Assembly (NCBI GenBank): GCA_963693285.1
Contig: OY848924.1
Span: forward strand, 867,501 to 931,500
DNA: 64,000 nucleotides
DNA from: Xestospongia muta
Lineage: Eukaryota > Porifera > Demospongiae > Haplosclerida > Petrosiidae
Direction: 5' to 3'
Positions 53,972 through 64,000 of this stretch are shown piece by piece (within the stretch, counting starts at the first letter, position 1; every line of letters begins with the position of its first letter). The position numbers were made by a program, and so were the translations under genes. Below the pieces are notes generated by a model. The model saw nothing but the letters and a program-made list of their open reading frames with translations. It did not search any database and was not told the DNA's origin.

Positions 53972-54971
53972 CTAGATAACAGCTTCTAATGAATTATATT
54001 GTTGAGGCAATTTCCAGTCAGGATCACATATACGAGACATTGATCCATATGTTGAATCTGCTGGTGTTGTAAAACTGTCTACTGGTATACAATATATAGG
54101 AGAATTTGGACTAATAAAGTTGGATGATTCCTTGTGATCATCTATTACTTTTTTTCTCTTCTTACTCAGATAATAACATTGCATGATCAGACAAAATGTC
54201 ACCATCACCATACCAAAGATAATATTGATAATAATTGTTATGGTGAGTATAACAACGTATTTAGACGTGTCTAAATAAATAAAAATTTGTATTACAATGA
54301 AGAATGGATACGTTACAGTCCAGCTAACATTTTTATCACCAAATAAACTATAAATTCATTTTAAATTGCATTGTTTGTACAAGTACAATTGGAACTGATC
54401 TATGTACACACCCAAAATAGTAAGCATATTTTAAATAGCAAAGTATGGACTTCCAGGTAGACCTCTAAAGACTGTTATTTACTGCTAACTAACAATGTTA
54501 AACATTTTTCCCAGTAATGGAAGCAAGTAGTAGCGATACTAAACAAAATTTTATTTTACCTGTCGGTATCATATTAGCTGGTTCAAGGACACACATGATT
54601 GTAGTTTTTCTCTCTACTTTATTTTTACATGTGGTGACTGGATAGTTGACATCAACATTACATGTATAAGTCTAAATAAATGATATAGTTACATCCAATG
54701 TATACAAACACATATAACTGACCTCATTTTGGTGAAAGATATCATTGAATGTTATTACTTGGACTACTTTTAAATGTTTTCTTTTAGTATTAGAATTAAC
54801 AGACAATCCTGTGGTGTCTAAGAGATTAAGTATTACATATATTATGTTATGCTAACCTTGTGTTAGTAAAAGTATGAATATAAGAATAACAAGTGGACTA
54901 CATTGAACAGCTGTCACATTGTAGCTCAATCCTTTCCAAGATTTTGTAAACTGAATAGAAGGTAGTCCCAT
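53972..54971 (-). CDS. Single-pass receptor TMR2, 206 aa, short paralogue of TMR1
   Basis: Exons: 54971-54857 (signal, VILIFILLLTQ), 54817-54723, 54671-54560, 54270-53972; intron phases 1,0,1 as in the first part of TMR1. The phase-0 intron falls at the same place (HQNE then TYTC, compared with NQDE then TYSC in TMR1), so the ectodomains are homologous although the sequences have diverged strongly. It has Cys residues in TYTCNVD, TTCKN and IMCVLE. No Ser/Thr stalk is present. The TM is about VVILTITIIINIIFGMVMVTF. The tail has PIYCIPV and ends in DPDWKLPQQYNS, the motif shared with TMR1, IgR3 and IgR4. It may be a truncated co-receptor (inference). Confidence 0.72.
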
Positions 54972-56863
54972 TTCTTTACACATCAGTCGATCAGTCTAAT
55001 GCATAACTCATCCCAAACTACTCATCTTTTATAAACTGTTTATTCTAAATGTTGTTGAAAGGATGTAACCAGATACTATTATTGAAAACCTATAAAAACA
55101 CTAATTTATAGGCTACCAACATATACTACAACACAATTTTTGGCATGCTTCAGAGCATTGATTATTTTCAGCAATTGAGCAACAGAAACGGAGCAAGACC
55201 ACTGAGACAATACTAATACAATATAATGTATATGTCCATACTAGACAGAGACAGTACATAACATTGCCTTACGTAATGTTAAATGTCAATGACTTTTATT
55301 ATCAAAAACTTTATTAGTATCCAACAAATTAATACTGATATCAGTCAATGAGAGCACAGACTATCACCAAAACATGTTTTCTACTCTATGTTTTGAGGTA
55401 AGAAGGTGGAAGGGAGAACGATAATAATGGGACTTACTAGTTCATAACTGTGGTTGTTTACTGTAGCCATTTACTCATTTTCCTTGTTCAGTTTACCACA
55501 AGTTGTACAAGTCAAAGGCTACATTTCCTAGTAAATCTAACTTAATCATTGTAAGTCAATTCAATGATATCCCATCTCTATAAAGACAACTTAAGTAGTA
55601 AGATAATGAGTATTATATTACAGACCTTCTTTGTATAGTAGTTTTTGTAGGTCACTGTGGTAAGTATTGATGTTTACTAGTCTAGAGCTTACTAATGGTA
55701 GCTATCCTAGGTCACTGTGGTAAGTATTGATGTTCGCTAGTCTAGAGCTTACTAATGGTAGCTATCCTAGGTCACTGTGGTAAGTATTGATGTTCGCTAG
55801 TCTAGAGCTTACTAATGGTAGCTATCCTAGGTCACTGTGGTAAGTATTGATGTTCGCTAGTCTAGAGCTTACTAATGGTAGCTATCCTAGGTCACTGTGG
55901 TAAGTACTGATGTTCGCTAGTCTAGAGCTTACTAATGGTAGCTATCCTAGGTCACTGTGGTAAGTACTGATGTTCGCTAGTCTAGAGCTTACTAATGGTA
56001 GCTATCATAGGTCACTGTGGTAAGTACTGATGTTCGCTAGTCTAGAGCTTACTAATGGTAGCTATCATAGGTCACTGTGGTAAGTACTGATGTTCGCTAG
56101 TCTAGAGCTTACTAATGGTAGCTATCATAGGTCACTGTGGTAAGTACTGATGTTCGCTAGTCTAGAGCTTACTAATGGTAGCTATCATAGGTCACTGTGG
56201 TAAGTACTGATGTTCGCTAGTCTAGAGCTTACTAATGGTAGCTATCATAGGTCACTGTGGTAAGTACTGATGTTTACTAGTCTAGAGCTTACTAATGGTA
56301 GCTATCCTAGGTCACTGTGGTAAGTACTGATGTTCGCTAGTCTAGAGCTTACTAATGGTAGCTATCCTAGGTCACTGTGGTAAGTACTGATGTTCGCTAG
56401 TCTAGAGCTTACTAATGGTAGCTATCCTAGGTCACTGTGGTAAGTACTGATGTTCGCTAGTCTAGAGCTTACTAATGGTAGCTATCCTAGGTCACTGTGG
56501 TAAGTACTGATGTTCGCTAGTCTAGAGCTTACTAATGGTAGCTATCCTAGGTCACTGTGGTAAGTATTGATGTTTACATTCCCACGTCAAATTATCTCTA
56601 GTTGTTTCTCCAACAAACTTGGGTCTTTTTCTAACTAAATCTGTGCAGTCACTCTATAATTTTCTCATAGCATTAAAAGATCATTAACAATTATTAGTTT
56701 TAAGGCAGCACTAGTAGATATTATTATAGAATATTATTTCACCAATTGAACAATACAAAATTAAGCAATAAGTCTGGGACAATATATATAATATAATTTT
56801 TATATTGAAAGTACATAAAACGGCAATAATATGGGTGGGTGTTGTCTTATGTGACATAGTATA
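54972..56863. other. Intergenic; mostly the 60-bp repeat array
   Basis: Apart from the repeat at 55651-56573, I see only AT-rich sequence and no coding exon on either strand. Confidence 0.6.
55651..56573 (+). repeat. 60-bp mini-intron-like tandem array, about 15 copies
   Basis: Perfect 60-nt period without indels. Each unit reads GTCACTGTG, GTAAGTA(C/T)TGATG, TTCGCTAGTCTAGAGC, TTACTAATGG, TAGCTATC(C/A)TAG. A consensus 5' splice site, a TACTAAT branch-site word and a TAG acceptor enclose 51 nt, leaving 9 nt as spacer. The first unit follows a pyrimidine-rich acceptor-like TTTTTGTAG. Subvariants (CCTAG or CATAG; TTCGC or TTTAC) are grouped in blocks, as expected from unequal exchange. Confidence 0.95.
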
Positions 56864-59800
56864 TTAGTTATGCTGTTTATAAACTCCCATTGCACCCAAT
56901 AATATCAAAATGCCAATAATTATAGCAGTCACTATTATAATGAGAATACAGACTATTACCAAAGTAAGTTTTCTACTGCATCTCTGAAGGAAAAGAAAGA
57001 GAGAGAGGGAGAAAGAAAATAAAGAGTTAAAATAAAGAAAGTTTACACCTGTGGTTTATACATCATTCACATTGTTGAATGATACTAAGAAGAAACTTTA
57101 CAAGTCAAAGTATAAATTTCCTAGGAAATTTATAAAAAACAAATGTGGTTTAGAAGCTTTAAAAATTATTGTTTTCAAAGGAGTCACAGATTATAGGTTC
57201 TTTCAGAATGACATAATATCATACATCATTAGTTGTCATTATGACAGTAGATACTAGGTAACTAATGTTAATAATACCACAAGCTAATAAATTAATTACT
57301 ATAAAATAAAGTAATTATAGTGATGAGTAATATCAGTCCAATACAAAGAATGCAAACAAGATAGTAAGGATTGACACCTGCGTCATTTCTTACCTTACAT
57401 AATAGCACCGACACAGAATGCAACAATTTATAATATCACTAATAATTATTTAAGTGATTCAAATAGTTGGTAAATACCTGTACTTGCTAGTGACACCTGG
57501 GCTATTATGTAAGGTAATAAAATTGTTATCGTTACTATCTTCTTGTGTTACATTTCAACGGACAATCCAAGCAATTCCTCCATGCAGGGCTACCTGACAA
57601 CTATGACACAAGTACTAATAGCAGGGTATTGAAGTATAACATCACATGACTTTCCATCAATGAAGTATGTACCTTATGTTTAACAGCCTTTATTAACTGT
57701 TTATTACCAGCTTCAACACGAGTGGCAGCAAACTCTACATTAGCTTCAATGTTATCTTTAATTTGAGAACAAAAATATAATATTTTATGGATTAATAATT
57801 TTTATTTACCAATGACTTCTCCTTGTTCATGAACCATTGTACCAAGATCACGAAAGATATCATTAATGTCTAATATATCAGTCTAGAACAACAGAGATAT
57901 AAGAATGTTAATAGCAGTACTGATAGCTACCATTAGTAAGCTCTAGACTAGTAAACATGAGTACTTACCACAGTGACCTAGGATAGCTACCATTAGTAAG
58001 CTCTAGACTAGTAAACATCAGTACTTACCACAGTGACCTAGGATAGCTACCATTAGTAAGCACTAGACTAGTAAACATCAGTACTTACCACAGTGACCTA
58101 GGATAGCTACCATTAGTAAGCACTGGGCATTCATATACACTTCATATAATAACATTGAAGATAAATACATTTTATATATTTGTTTAGTACACTGATCTTT
58201 AAGTGATGTCAACATTACAGTTTGAATACTCAACACTAATACTATTGAAGTGATTATTGGCAAGGAAACCACACCCACCTCTAGTTGTCTCATTTGTTGT
58301 TCTCTTTCCTCTAACAAACTTGCATCTTGTTCTAACTCAATCTGTTCAGCCATTCTATCACGATAATCATCTTGTCTATGACGTAGAAAGTGTGTGTGTG
58401 TGTAATATTGATTTTAGTAAACACACATGTATGATTTCCTCATAATATATAGCATGAAAGACATTTATATATCTTCAAGTTAGTAGTACATGAAATAAAA
58501 AGTCTGGGAATGCAACTATGAACAGGTGCAGGCCAAGTCAACAGGAAATCGCTACCCTTACAAAGATAAGTAAGATAACTCAGGTAACGATAGGGGGTAC
58601 CTCGTAATAAAACGGCTACTCTTTTGTGCCATTATAGTTTGACAATATTGGAATAAGTAAATGTCAATTATAATAATGTACTTACAAATTGTGATTTATA
58701 AGTTTTTCATCATCATCTTCTCCAAACGGATTACCAGAAGTATCAGCGTCACTATATGATGATGATGACCTCTGTATAAAAAGGATGACACCATAACTAT
58801 GAATATCATTAAGAAAGTTGGACATCTTATAAATATTGTAAGTTATAAGATTGTAAATTTAAATAGGTAAGGTCAATTGTTACTTCCAAAAGGTTTCTAA
58901 ATTGATAACATCACCAACTTGTGTTACTATATTTAGGGTTTAGTGCATATGTAATCTCTCTTGACATTGTACTATAAATAGCAACTTACGTTACTATATT
59001 AAGGGTTTAATGATATGTAATCTCTCTTGACATCGTACTATAAATAGTAACTTACGCTACTATATTTAGGGTTTAGTGCATATGTAATCTCATACTATGT
59101 CTCTTGACAGTTATATCAATTTACATTTTACATGTACATCACATTAATTACTTGTCTCGCTTCTCTTGACTTGTTAAGTAATTCTTTCTCAAGATTTTGA
59201 GTCAGCTATAGAAAACAAACATATATCATGTAAGAAATTAACATATAAGGAGATATGAGTCACACACACACACACACACACACATGTAAGATATCACCAT
59301 ATAAGGAGATATGAGTCATATATAACTATATAACCCTATTTTTAAAACCATAGCTGTTTCTCAAAAATTTAAAAACAAATATATGCAATTATTACTTAGT
59401 ACACAGTCATTTTATAAATAATGTTTACCAACTTTGATGCACAATATGTATGACATAATATTTAGTAACTACATAAAAAATGCAATATCATCATCATTAA
59501 ACCAACTTTACTGAGTCATAATACATTACATCATTATGTATTATAGAGACTCCTACATATAGATACAAACTGAATACATCAAACAATGAGATACATAACA
59601 TAACACCGACACACCAACTAGATATTGCAAAGATTAAGCAATCACAAACTGACTAGATCACAAGTGCATATGAGTTAGTGCACCCACACAATCAATGAAT
59701 AGCTAAAAATGGTCCTAATATCTGTAAAGCTATTGTTTGCTCAGCACACCATGTTGTCCCTTATACAAAATATCATAGGAGTCTCTTAATAATATTTTAA

Positions 59801-61852
59801 CCCTTTATATACGAATTTAATTATTGTGGGCGTGTCCGTTAATACTGAATTAATTATTGCCTAAGGATACTTCAAAAAAAGTTGTGCCTCTGTTGTGTTA
59901 GAGTATTTTTTGTTGCTATTCTAAGCTTTATACTTGTCCAGCAAGATGATTTAGGGGTTTATAATAGATTGAAGAGTTGAAAAACTATTTCTAGTTGTCA
60001 ACATTCACGAGCGCTTGAGGTAAGTATGTTCGTTAGAATATAGCGTTTTTGCTCATGTTTATTATTTCATAACAACTTCTGACCATTATTGCAGTTAAGA
60101 AATACTCTTATAGTAATTAAACAAGTCCTTACACGTTGCTAGAACATACGAAAATAAGAAAATAACTGATATATTTTGGGCGTTCATAGAAAAGAAAAGA
60201 TATCCATCGGTTTCAAAGGAACGCTCAGATTGACCACTAGCAAGAAATAACTATTCACTGTATATTTTATATTACTATACCCTATAGTATATTTAATATA
60301 AACTTTGAGTCAGCTGGCTATGATATTTACACAGAAACAGAGAGGAAATATTTGGACCTAAAAATATGTCTACCGTATTAAAGTGCACATAATAACATGA
60401 CGTTTTATTACGTCAATCATATATAAAGGGTTAATTGTAAATACTTCTCTTATTATATTGGTACAACATTAATACATCATCATGTATATGTATTACATGT
60501 TCTCTATAAAACTTACTCTTTGTAAATTTTTGAACTTGATGCCAGCTGAACTAAATGATGTCATCAAACTCTCAAATTGATTACGCTCACTCTAAATTTA
60601 GAAAAGAAAGGAAAAATAACAGGATGTATATTTTTAGTTCGACTATTTCATAGATGGTTATAACCATATATGGTTATAACCATATATGGTTATAACCATA
60701 GATGGTTATAACCATACATGGTAATAACTCATTTCATCCATCCATTCATCCATCCATCCATGAAGGCATCCATCCATCTGTCCAAGTCAATGACAAAACT
60801 ATTACAGATATACTTACTACAGTCAGAGTTCGACTTTGTAATCGTAGCTTTTGTATTGGAGAATTTGTGATTTTGGCTAATTGTGCTGTGTCAGCAACTA
60901 ACTGGATACTAGAAGTAAAAGACATATGAGGTCAATAATATAATGAGTATAACCCTGTCGTTAAGGTCAATAATATGAGTATAGCCCTGTTATTATGGTC
61001 AATAGTACCATGAGTATAACCCTGTCATTATGTTTAATAACATATAATTTCTAGTGTATCCTCCATAACACAGAAATATCTTTAATTTATAAGTTAGTTA
61101 TGACAGGGATATACTCTCTGATTATAACAAGGATGTCATCTCTAATTTAATGAGTTAATTAAAACAGGGACATCCTCTCTATAGGAACACTTACATTTCT
61201 TCCCTTAGTTCTTGAGTATCTTGCCTGGTATGCAACAAATCAGTACGCATTTCAATTATATCAACTAACAAAGGGTTAATAAAAGGAAGAATAATTATGT
61301 TACATGTATACATGTACATGATCATACATAGCAATTGTTGCTATGAACATACTCCTTAAAATCCCTTCAATGGGATTGCTATATGTGTCAAAATGTACTA
61401 AGATGCTACTTTAAAGTGGGTGTGGTTATGTTGAAATGAAGGGTGTGGCAATACTTTAATGACTTCTAGGATATTACTACAGTATTATGCTTTAAGGGGA
61501 TAATGCCAAGTTTAAACCTCAAACTCTATGCATATTTACACCCCCAGACCTATGAGTATGAATATATGGAAGTATTGGCACGAGGATGAGACAGTTTATA
61601 AATCTTATGTATATTTATTGTACCATTTTTGACAAAGTGTTGGACATTTTCCTCAACTTCTCGTAAATATTTGGTTACTTGAGGATTAGACGGAGTAGCT
61701 ATGTGAAAAAGAAAAGAATAATAACCAAACCACACCCATAAAATTTCAAAAGCAAGTTAGACTGTGTTATTGTCTTGTTTATAGGATATGCGTTAATTAC
61801 TCGAAGGAGGGTTGTAGGCAAAGTCATCAAACTCACGATAACCGGCAGCCAT
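56864..61852 (-). CDS. Endosomal Qa-SNARE, syntaxin 7/12-like, 291 aa
   Basis: Exons: 61852-61801, 61698-61624, 61264-61195, 60908-60818, 60591-60517, 59205-59152, 58771-58686, 58375-58279, 57882-57810, 57755-57673, 56983-56864; in frame, ending in TAA. The N-terminal Habc region includes TQELREEIQLVADTAQLAK and FESLMTSFSSAGIKFKNLQ. An acidic linker (GNPFGEDDDEKL) follows. The SNARE motif runs from REQQMRQLETDILDINDIF to the junction with KAVKHK, with the zero-layer Gln in HEQGEVI. The C-terminal anchor is LVIVCILIIIVTAIIIGILILL with a short lumenal tail (YKQHN). It should form the Qa helix of late-endosome or recycling-endosome fusion complexes. The start MAAGYREFDDF follows the only suitable ATG. 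Two relics of a second copy lie at 45.5 and 48.8 kb. Confidence 0.92.
57390..57517. repeat. 16-bp inverted repeat in syntaxin intron
   Basis: TTACCTTACATAATAG at 57390-57405 and its exact complement CTATTATGTAAGGTAA at 57502-57517 enclose about 96 nt. It may be a small MITE; no target duplication was identified. Confidence 0.55.
57925..58124 (-). repeat. 60-bp mini-intron-like tandem repeat, about 3.3 copies
   Basis: Same unit as 55651-56573 but in inverse orientation, so that its GTAAGT and TAG words are in sense with the syntaxin gene, inside the intron 57883-58278. Confidence 0.9.
58905..59110. repeat. About 67-bp tandem repeat, 3 copies
   Basis: In the syntaxin intron 58772-59151; units share TTAGGGTTTAGTGCATATG, TAATCTCTCTTGACAT and ACTATAAATAG. 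On the sense (minus) strand each junction again contains GTAAGT. Confidence 0.75.
60656..60722. repeat. 18-bp palindromic tandem repeat
   Basis: Units of GGTTATAACCATATAT repeated four times in a syntaxin intron (60592-60817). Confidence 0.85.
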
Positions 61853-61948
61853 CTTATCTTCTAAGGATCAGCAGTTTCTTTCACTGTCATGTGATTATAC
61901 CACACCCACTTTAGTTGCTAAACAACACTGACCACACCTCCTATACTT

Positions 61949-61962
61949 GTTACTATGGTAAC
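61949..61962. promoter_or_regulatory. X-box-like RFX site between syntaxin and carboxypeptidase genes
   Basis: GTTACTATGGTAAC fits the nematode X-box consensus RYYNYYATRRNRAC at all positions. It lies 78 bp upstream of the carboxypeptidase ATG and about 100 bp from the syntaxin ATG, in the 187-bp divergent intergenic interval. RFX factors drive ciliary genes, and the carboxypeptidase family acts on ciliary tubulin. Function is inferred from sequence only. Confidence 0.5.
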
Positions 61963-62039
61963 TGAACAACATGGCTGAAGGAAGAGGAGGAGAACAAGCA
62001 TAGTTTAGACTGGGATTAAAATAAATTTAGTTATCAAAA

Positions 62040-63004
62040 ATGGAGAGTCTCGAAGAAGACGCCCCTGTACGTGGTAAAATCACAAAGACATTTGGAGAAG
62101 TAACATTTAACTCCAACTTTGACTCAGGTTAGTGACTTTTATAAGACGCTACGTGTTGCCTGTGTGTCTATACAACTGTCTATATGTCCATTTGATCTGT
62201 TTTATGTCTTATAGATTCATGTGTTAAATATATTATTTATTTGTCCATTAAACTATAAATCATGCATCCATTTACATCTATCAATCCATTTTAACTTTAT
62301 TCCATCCATTTATCCATTACACTATACAATATGTTTATTTGCATCTATTGATCCATTTTAATTCTCGTTCATATATACATCCATTTACAATAATTTTATG
62401 CATCCATATTAATTTATCCGCATTAATTTATATATCCATTTTACTACGATATTTTTTATTTTCCAGGCAATTTAGATAGAGTAATGCAGTGCTCTTCCAC
62501 TAATCCAGACACACTAGAATTTAACTTATGGACTACACCAGATTGTGCAGGGACATCATATCAAAATAGTAATAGATCTTGGTTTTATTTCAGTGTTATA
62601 ACGTCAGCAAATTATCATGGAAAAACAATAAAGTGAGTGGGTGGATATAAGTGTATTACAATCAACTGAGTGGGTGGGTATTCATGATATTCGTGTATTA
62701 CAATGAAGTGAGTGGGTGAATGCAAGTGTATTACAATCAACTGAGTGGATGATTCATAATTAGGAGTCTCTCTTCATTAGCTAATTATGTATCAAATGAG
62801 AGGGTTATGTAATGAAATGAGATTACATATACATGTTTAGCGAGCACTGTGCAGGTTTTTTATTGCTATTTTTCTTTCTGTAGGATGCACATTTTAAATC
62901 TTAATAAACAGGTTCGTCTTTATCAACAAGGGTTTACTCCTCTCATACGTACTGTACCAGGAAGAGCTGGTTGGGAAAGAATGAGAGATCGACCTGAATG
63001 GCAG
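62040..63004 (+). CDS. Cytosolic carboxypeptidase, CCP5/AGBL5-like (5' part; continues beyond window)
   Basis: Exons 62040-62127, 62467-62632 and 62884-63004 encode the first 125 residues in frame. The N-terminal domain of M14D carboxypeptidases is clear: [56 protein letters not shown] and [12 protein letters not shown]. These match the CCP5 subgroup, which removes branch-point glutamates from tubulin tails. The zinc-binding catalytic domain lies beyond the window. The next acceptor may be the CTGTACAG at 63991-63998, making intron 3 about 1 kb with a minisatellite. The start follows a short 5' leader, and the next Met is inside exon 2. Confidence 0.88.
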
Positions 63005-63007
63005 GTA

Positions 63008-63480
63008 ATAAATGGATGGATGGATGGATGGATGGATGGATGGATGGATGGATGGATGGATGAATGGATGGATGGATGAATGTATGAATGAATGGATGGA
63101 TGGATGAATTGATGGATGGATTGATGACTGGTGATAAATGAATGGATGGATGAATTGATATGTGAATGAATGGATGGATGGATAGATGAATGGATGGATG
63201 GATGGATGAATGGATTGATAAATGAATTGATGGATGAATGAATAGATGGATAGATGGATTGATGGATGAATGAATAGATGGATAGATGGATTGATGGATG
63301 AATGAATTGATGGATGAATGAATAGATGGATTGATGGATGAATGAATTGATGGATGAATGAATAGATGGATAGATGGATTGATGGATGAATGAATTGATG
63401 GATGAATGAATAGATGGATAGGTGGATAAATGGATAGATGGATGGATGAATGGATTAATGAATGGATAAATGGATGGTAT
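63008..63480. repeat. (GGAT)n / GAATGAATTGAT minisatellite
   Basis: Tetranucleotide GGAT core degenerating into longer units of GATGGATGAATGAATTGATG over about 470 nt, within carboxypeptidase intron 3. It leaves long spurious open frames of Ile/His/Pro/Ser repeats on the minus strand. Confidence 0.95.
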
Positions 63481-64000
63481 GTACCTGTAATACCCATTAT
63501 CCATTATCACATATACTGGTACATTAATATTATGAGAACCATTCCAGTCCATATACTCTACATGTACATTAACTACATTGTATTAACATTCCATTAAATA
63601 CATATATATATATAGCAACAACAGATCATTAATCATTGACATGTAGCACTATCCAATAAATAAATACGTGACCTGATTTACAAAAAGGGATCACTTCTGT
63701 CAAAACATTCGTCACCTGATTTGTTAAAAAACTATTTAATGTCTCAAAAACAGTTTGTATACATACAGAATAGTTGTCCAAATATAGCTACAGTACATAT
63801 ACAACATTGTTTGTTTGACATATTTTAACAGTTGTCTTTTTTCACAAATCAAGTCACAAATGGTTTCATGGAATTGGTACCTTATTACAAATCAGGTCAC
63901 ATATAATGACATATATATTATATTATATACATGTATATAATGACATATATTATATTATATGGATGTATATAATGACATATATACTATATTCTGTACAGGT

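Noticed and set aside
55651..56573. CRISPR array
   Set aside because: The whole 60-bp unit is conserved with no variable spacers, and the context is eukaryotic.
62923..63552. Long minus-strand open frames rich in Ile/His/Pro/Ser (209 and 184 codons)
   Set aside because: They are translations of the GGAT-type minisatellite in carboxypeptidase intron 3; similar frames exist in neighbouring phases.

Overview
The window looks like nuclear DNA from an early-branching animal, most likely a demosponge. It is AT-rich and gene-dense, with very short GT-AG introns (many 43-60 nt) and metazoan domain sets: ankyrin-ROCO-death, iPLA2, LITAF, Ig receptors, endosomal syntaxin and cytosolic carboxypeptidase. 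The sponge call is inference from gene content and gene structure. Exon models were built by hand from splice sites, and every model keeps reading frame across all its junctions.

Layout. 1-6527 (+): 3' part of an ankyrin/ROCO GTPase gene with a death domain and a CARD-like C-terminus. 6970-11399 (-): a 930-aa ankyrin/patatin phospholipase (iPLA2-like). 12892-17838 (-): a 719-aa WD40 protein, divergent with only 58 bp between start codons from a methylthioribose kinase gene (17897-19775, +). 20070-22598 (+): a small LITAF-domain membrane protein. 24549-44361 (-): a tandem family of four intact single-pass Ig receptors (called IgR1-IgR4 here) plus decayed fragments. 51773-54971 (-): two further single-pass receptors (TMR1, TMR2) with a different ectodomain. 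56864-61852 (-): a syntaxin 7/12-type Qa-SNARE. 62040-end (+): the 5' end of a CCP5/AGBL5-like tubulin carboxypeptidase. 45.4-48.9 kb holds relics of a second syntaxin copy.

The most interesting part is the 24.5-55 kb receptor cluster. The IgR genes share near-identical phase-1 Ig exons but have unrelated Ser/Thr stalks and mostly different tails. One gene is a mosaic of its neighbours. Two IgR genes and both TMR genes end in the same cytoplasmic motif (Tyr-x-x-Ile/Met ... Pro-Asp-Trp ... Gln-x-Asn-Ser), which suggests a common intracellular partner serving different ectodomains.

A second theme is repeats. A 60-bp tandem unit occurs at three loci (8.3, 55.7-56.6 and 57.9-58.1 kb). Each unit looks like a complete 51-nt mini-intron (GTAAGT, TACTAAT, CTAG) plus a 9-nt exon-like spacer, and two of the arrays lie in sense inside real introns. 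A non-autonomous hAT-type element with an exact 8-bp target duplication sits among the receptor relics. Other arrays include a 58-bp minisatellite at two loci and GGAT-, TCTG-, TC-, GT- and AT-type repeats. No CRISPR, operon or bacterial signals were seen.
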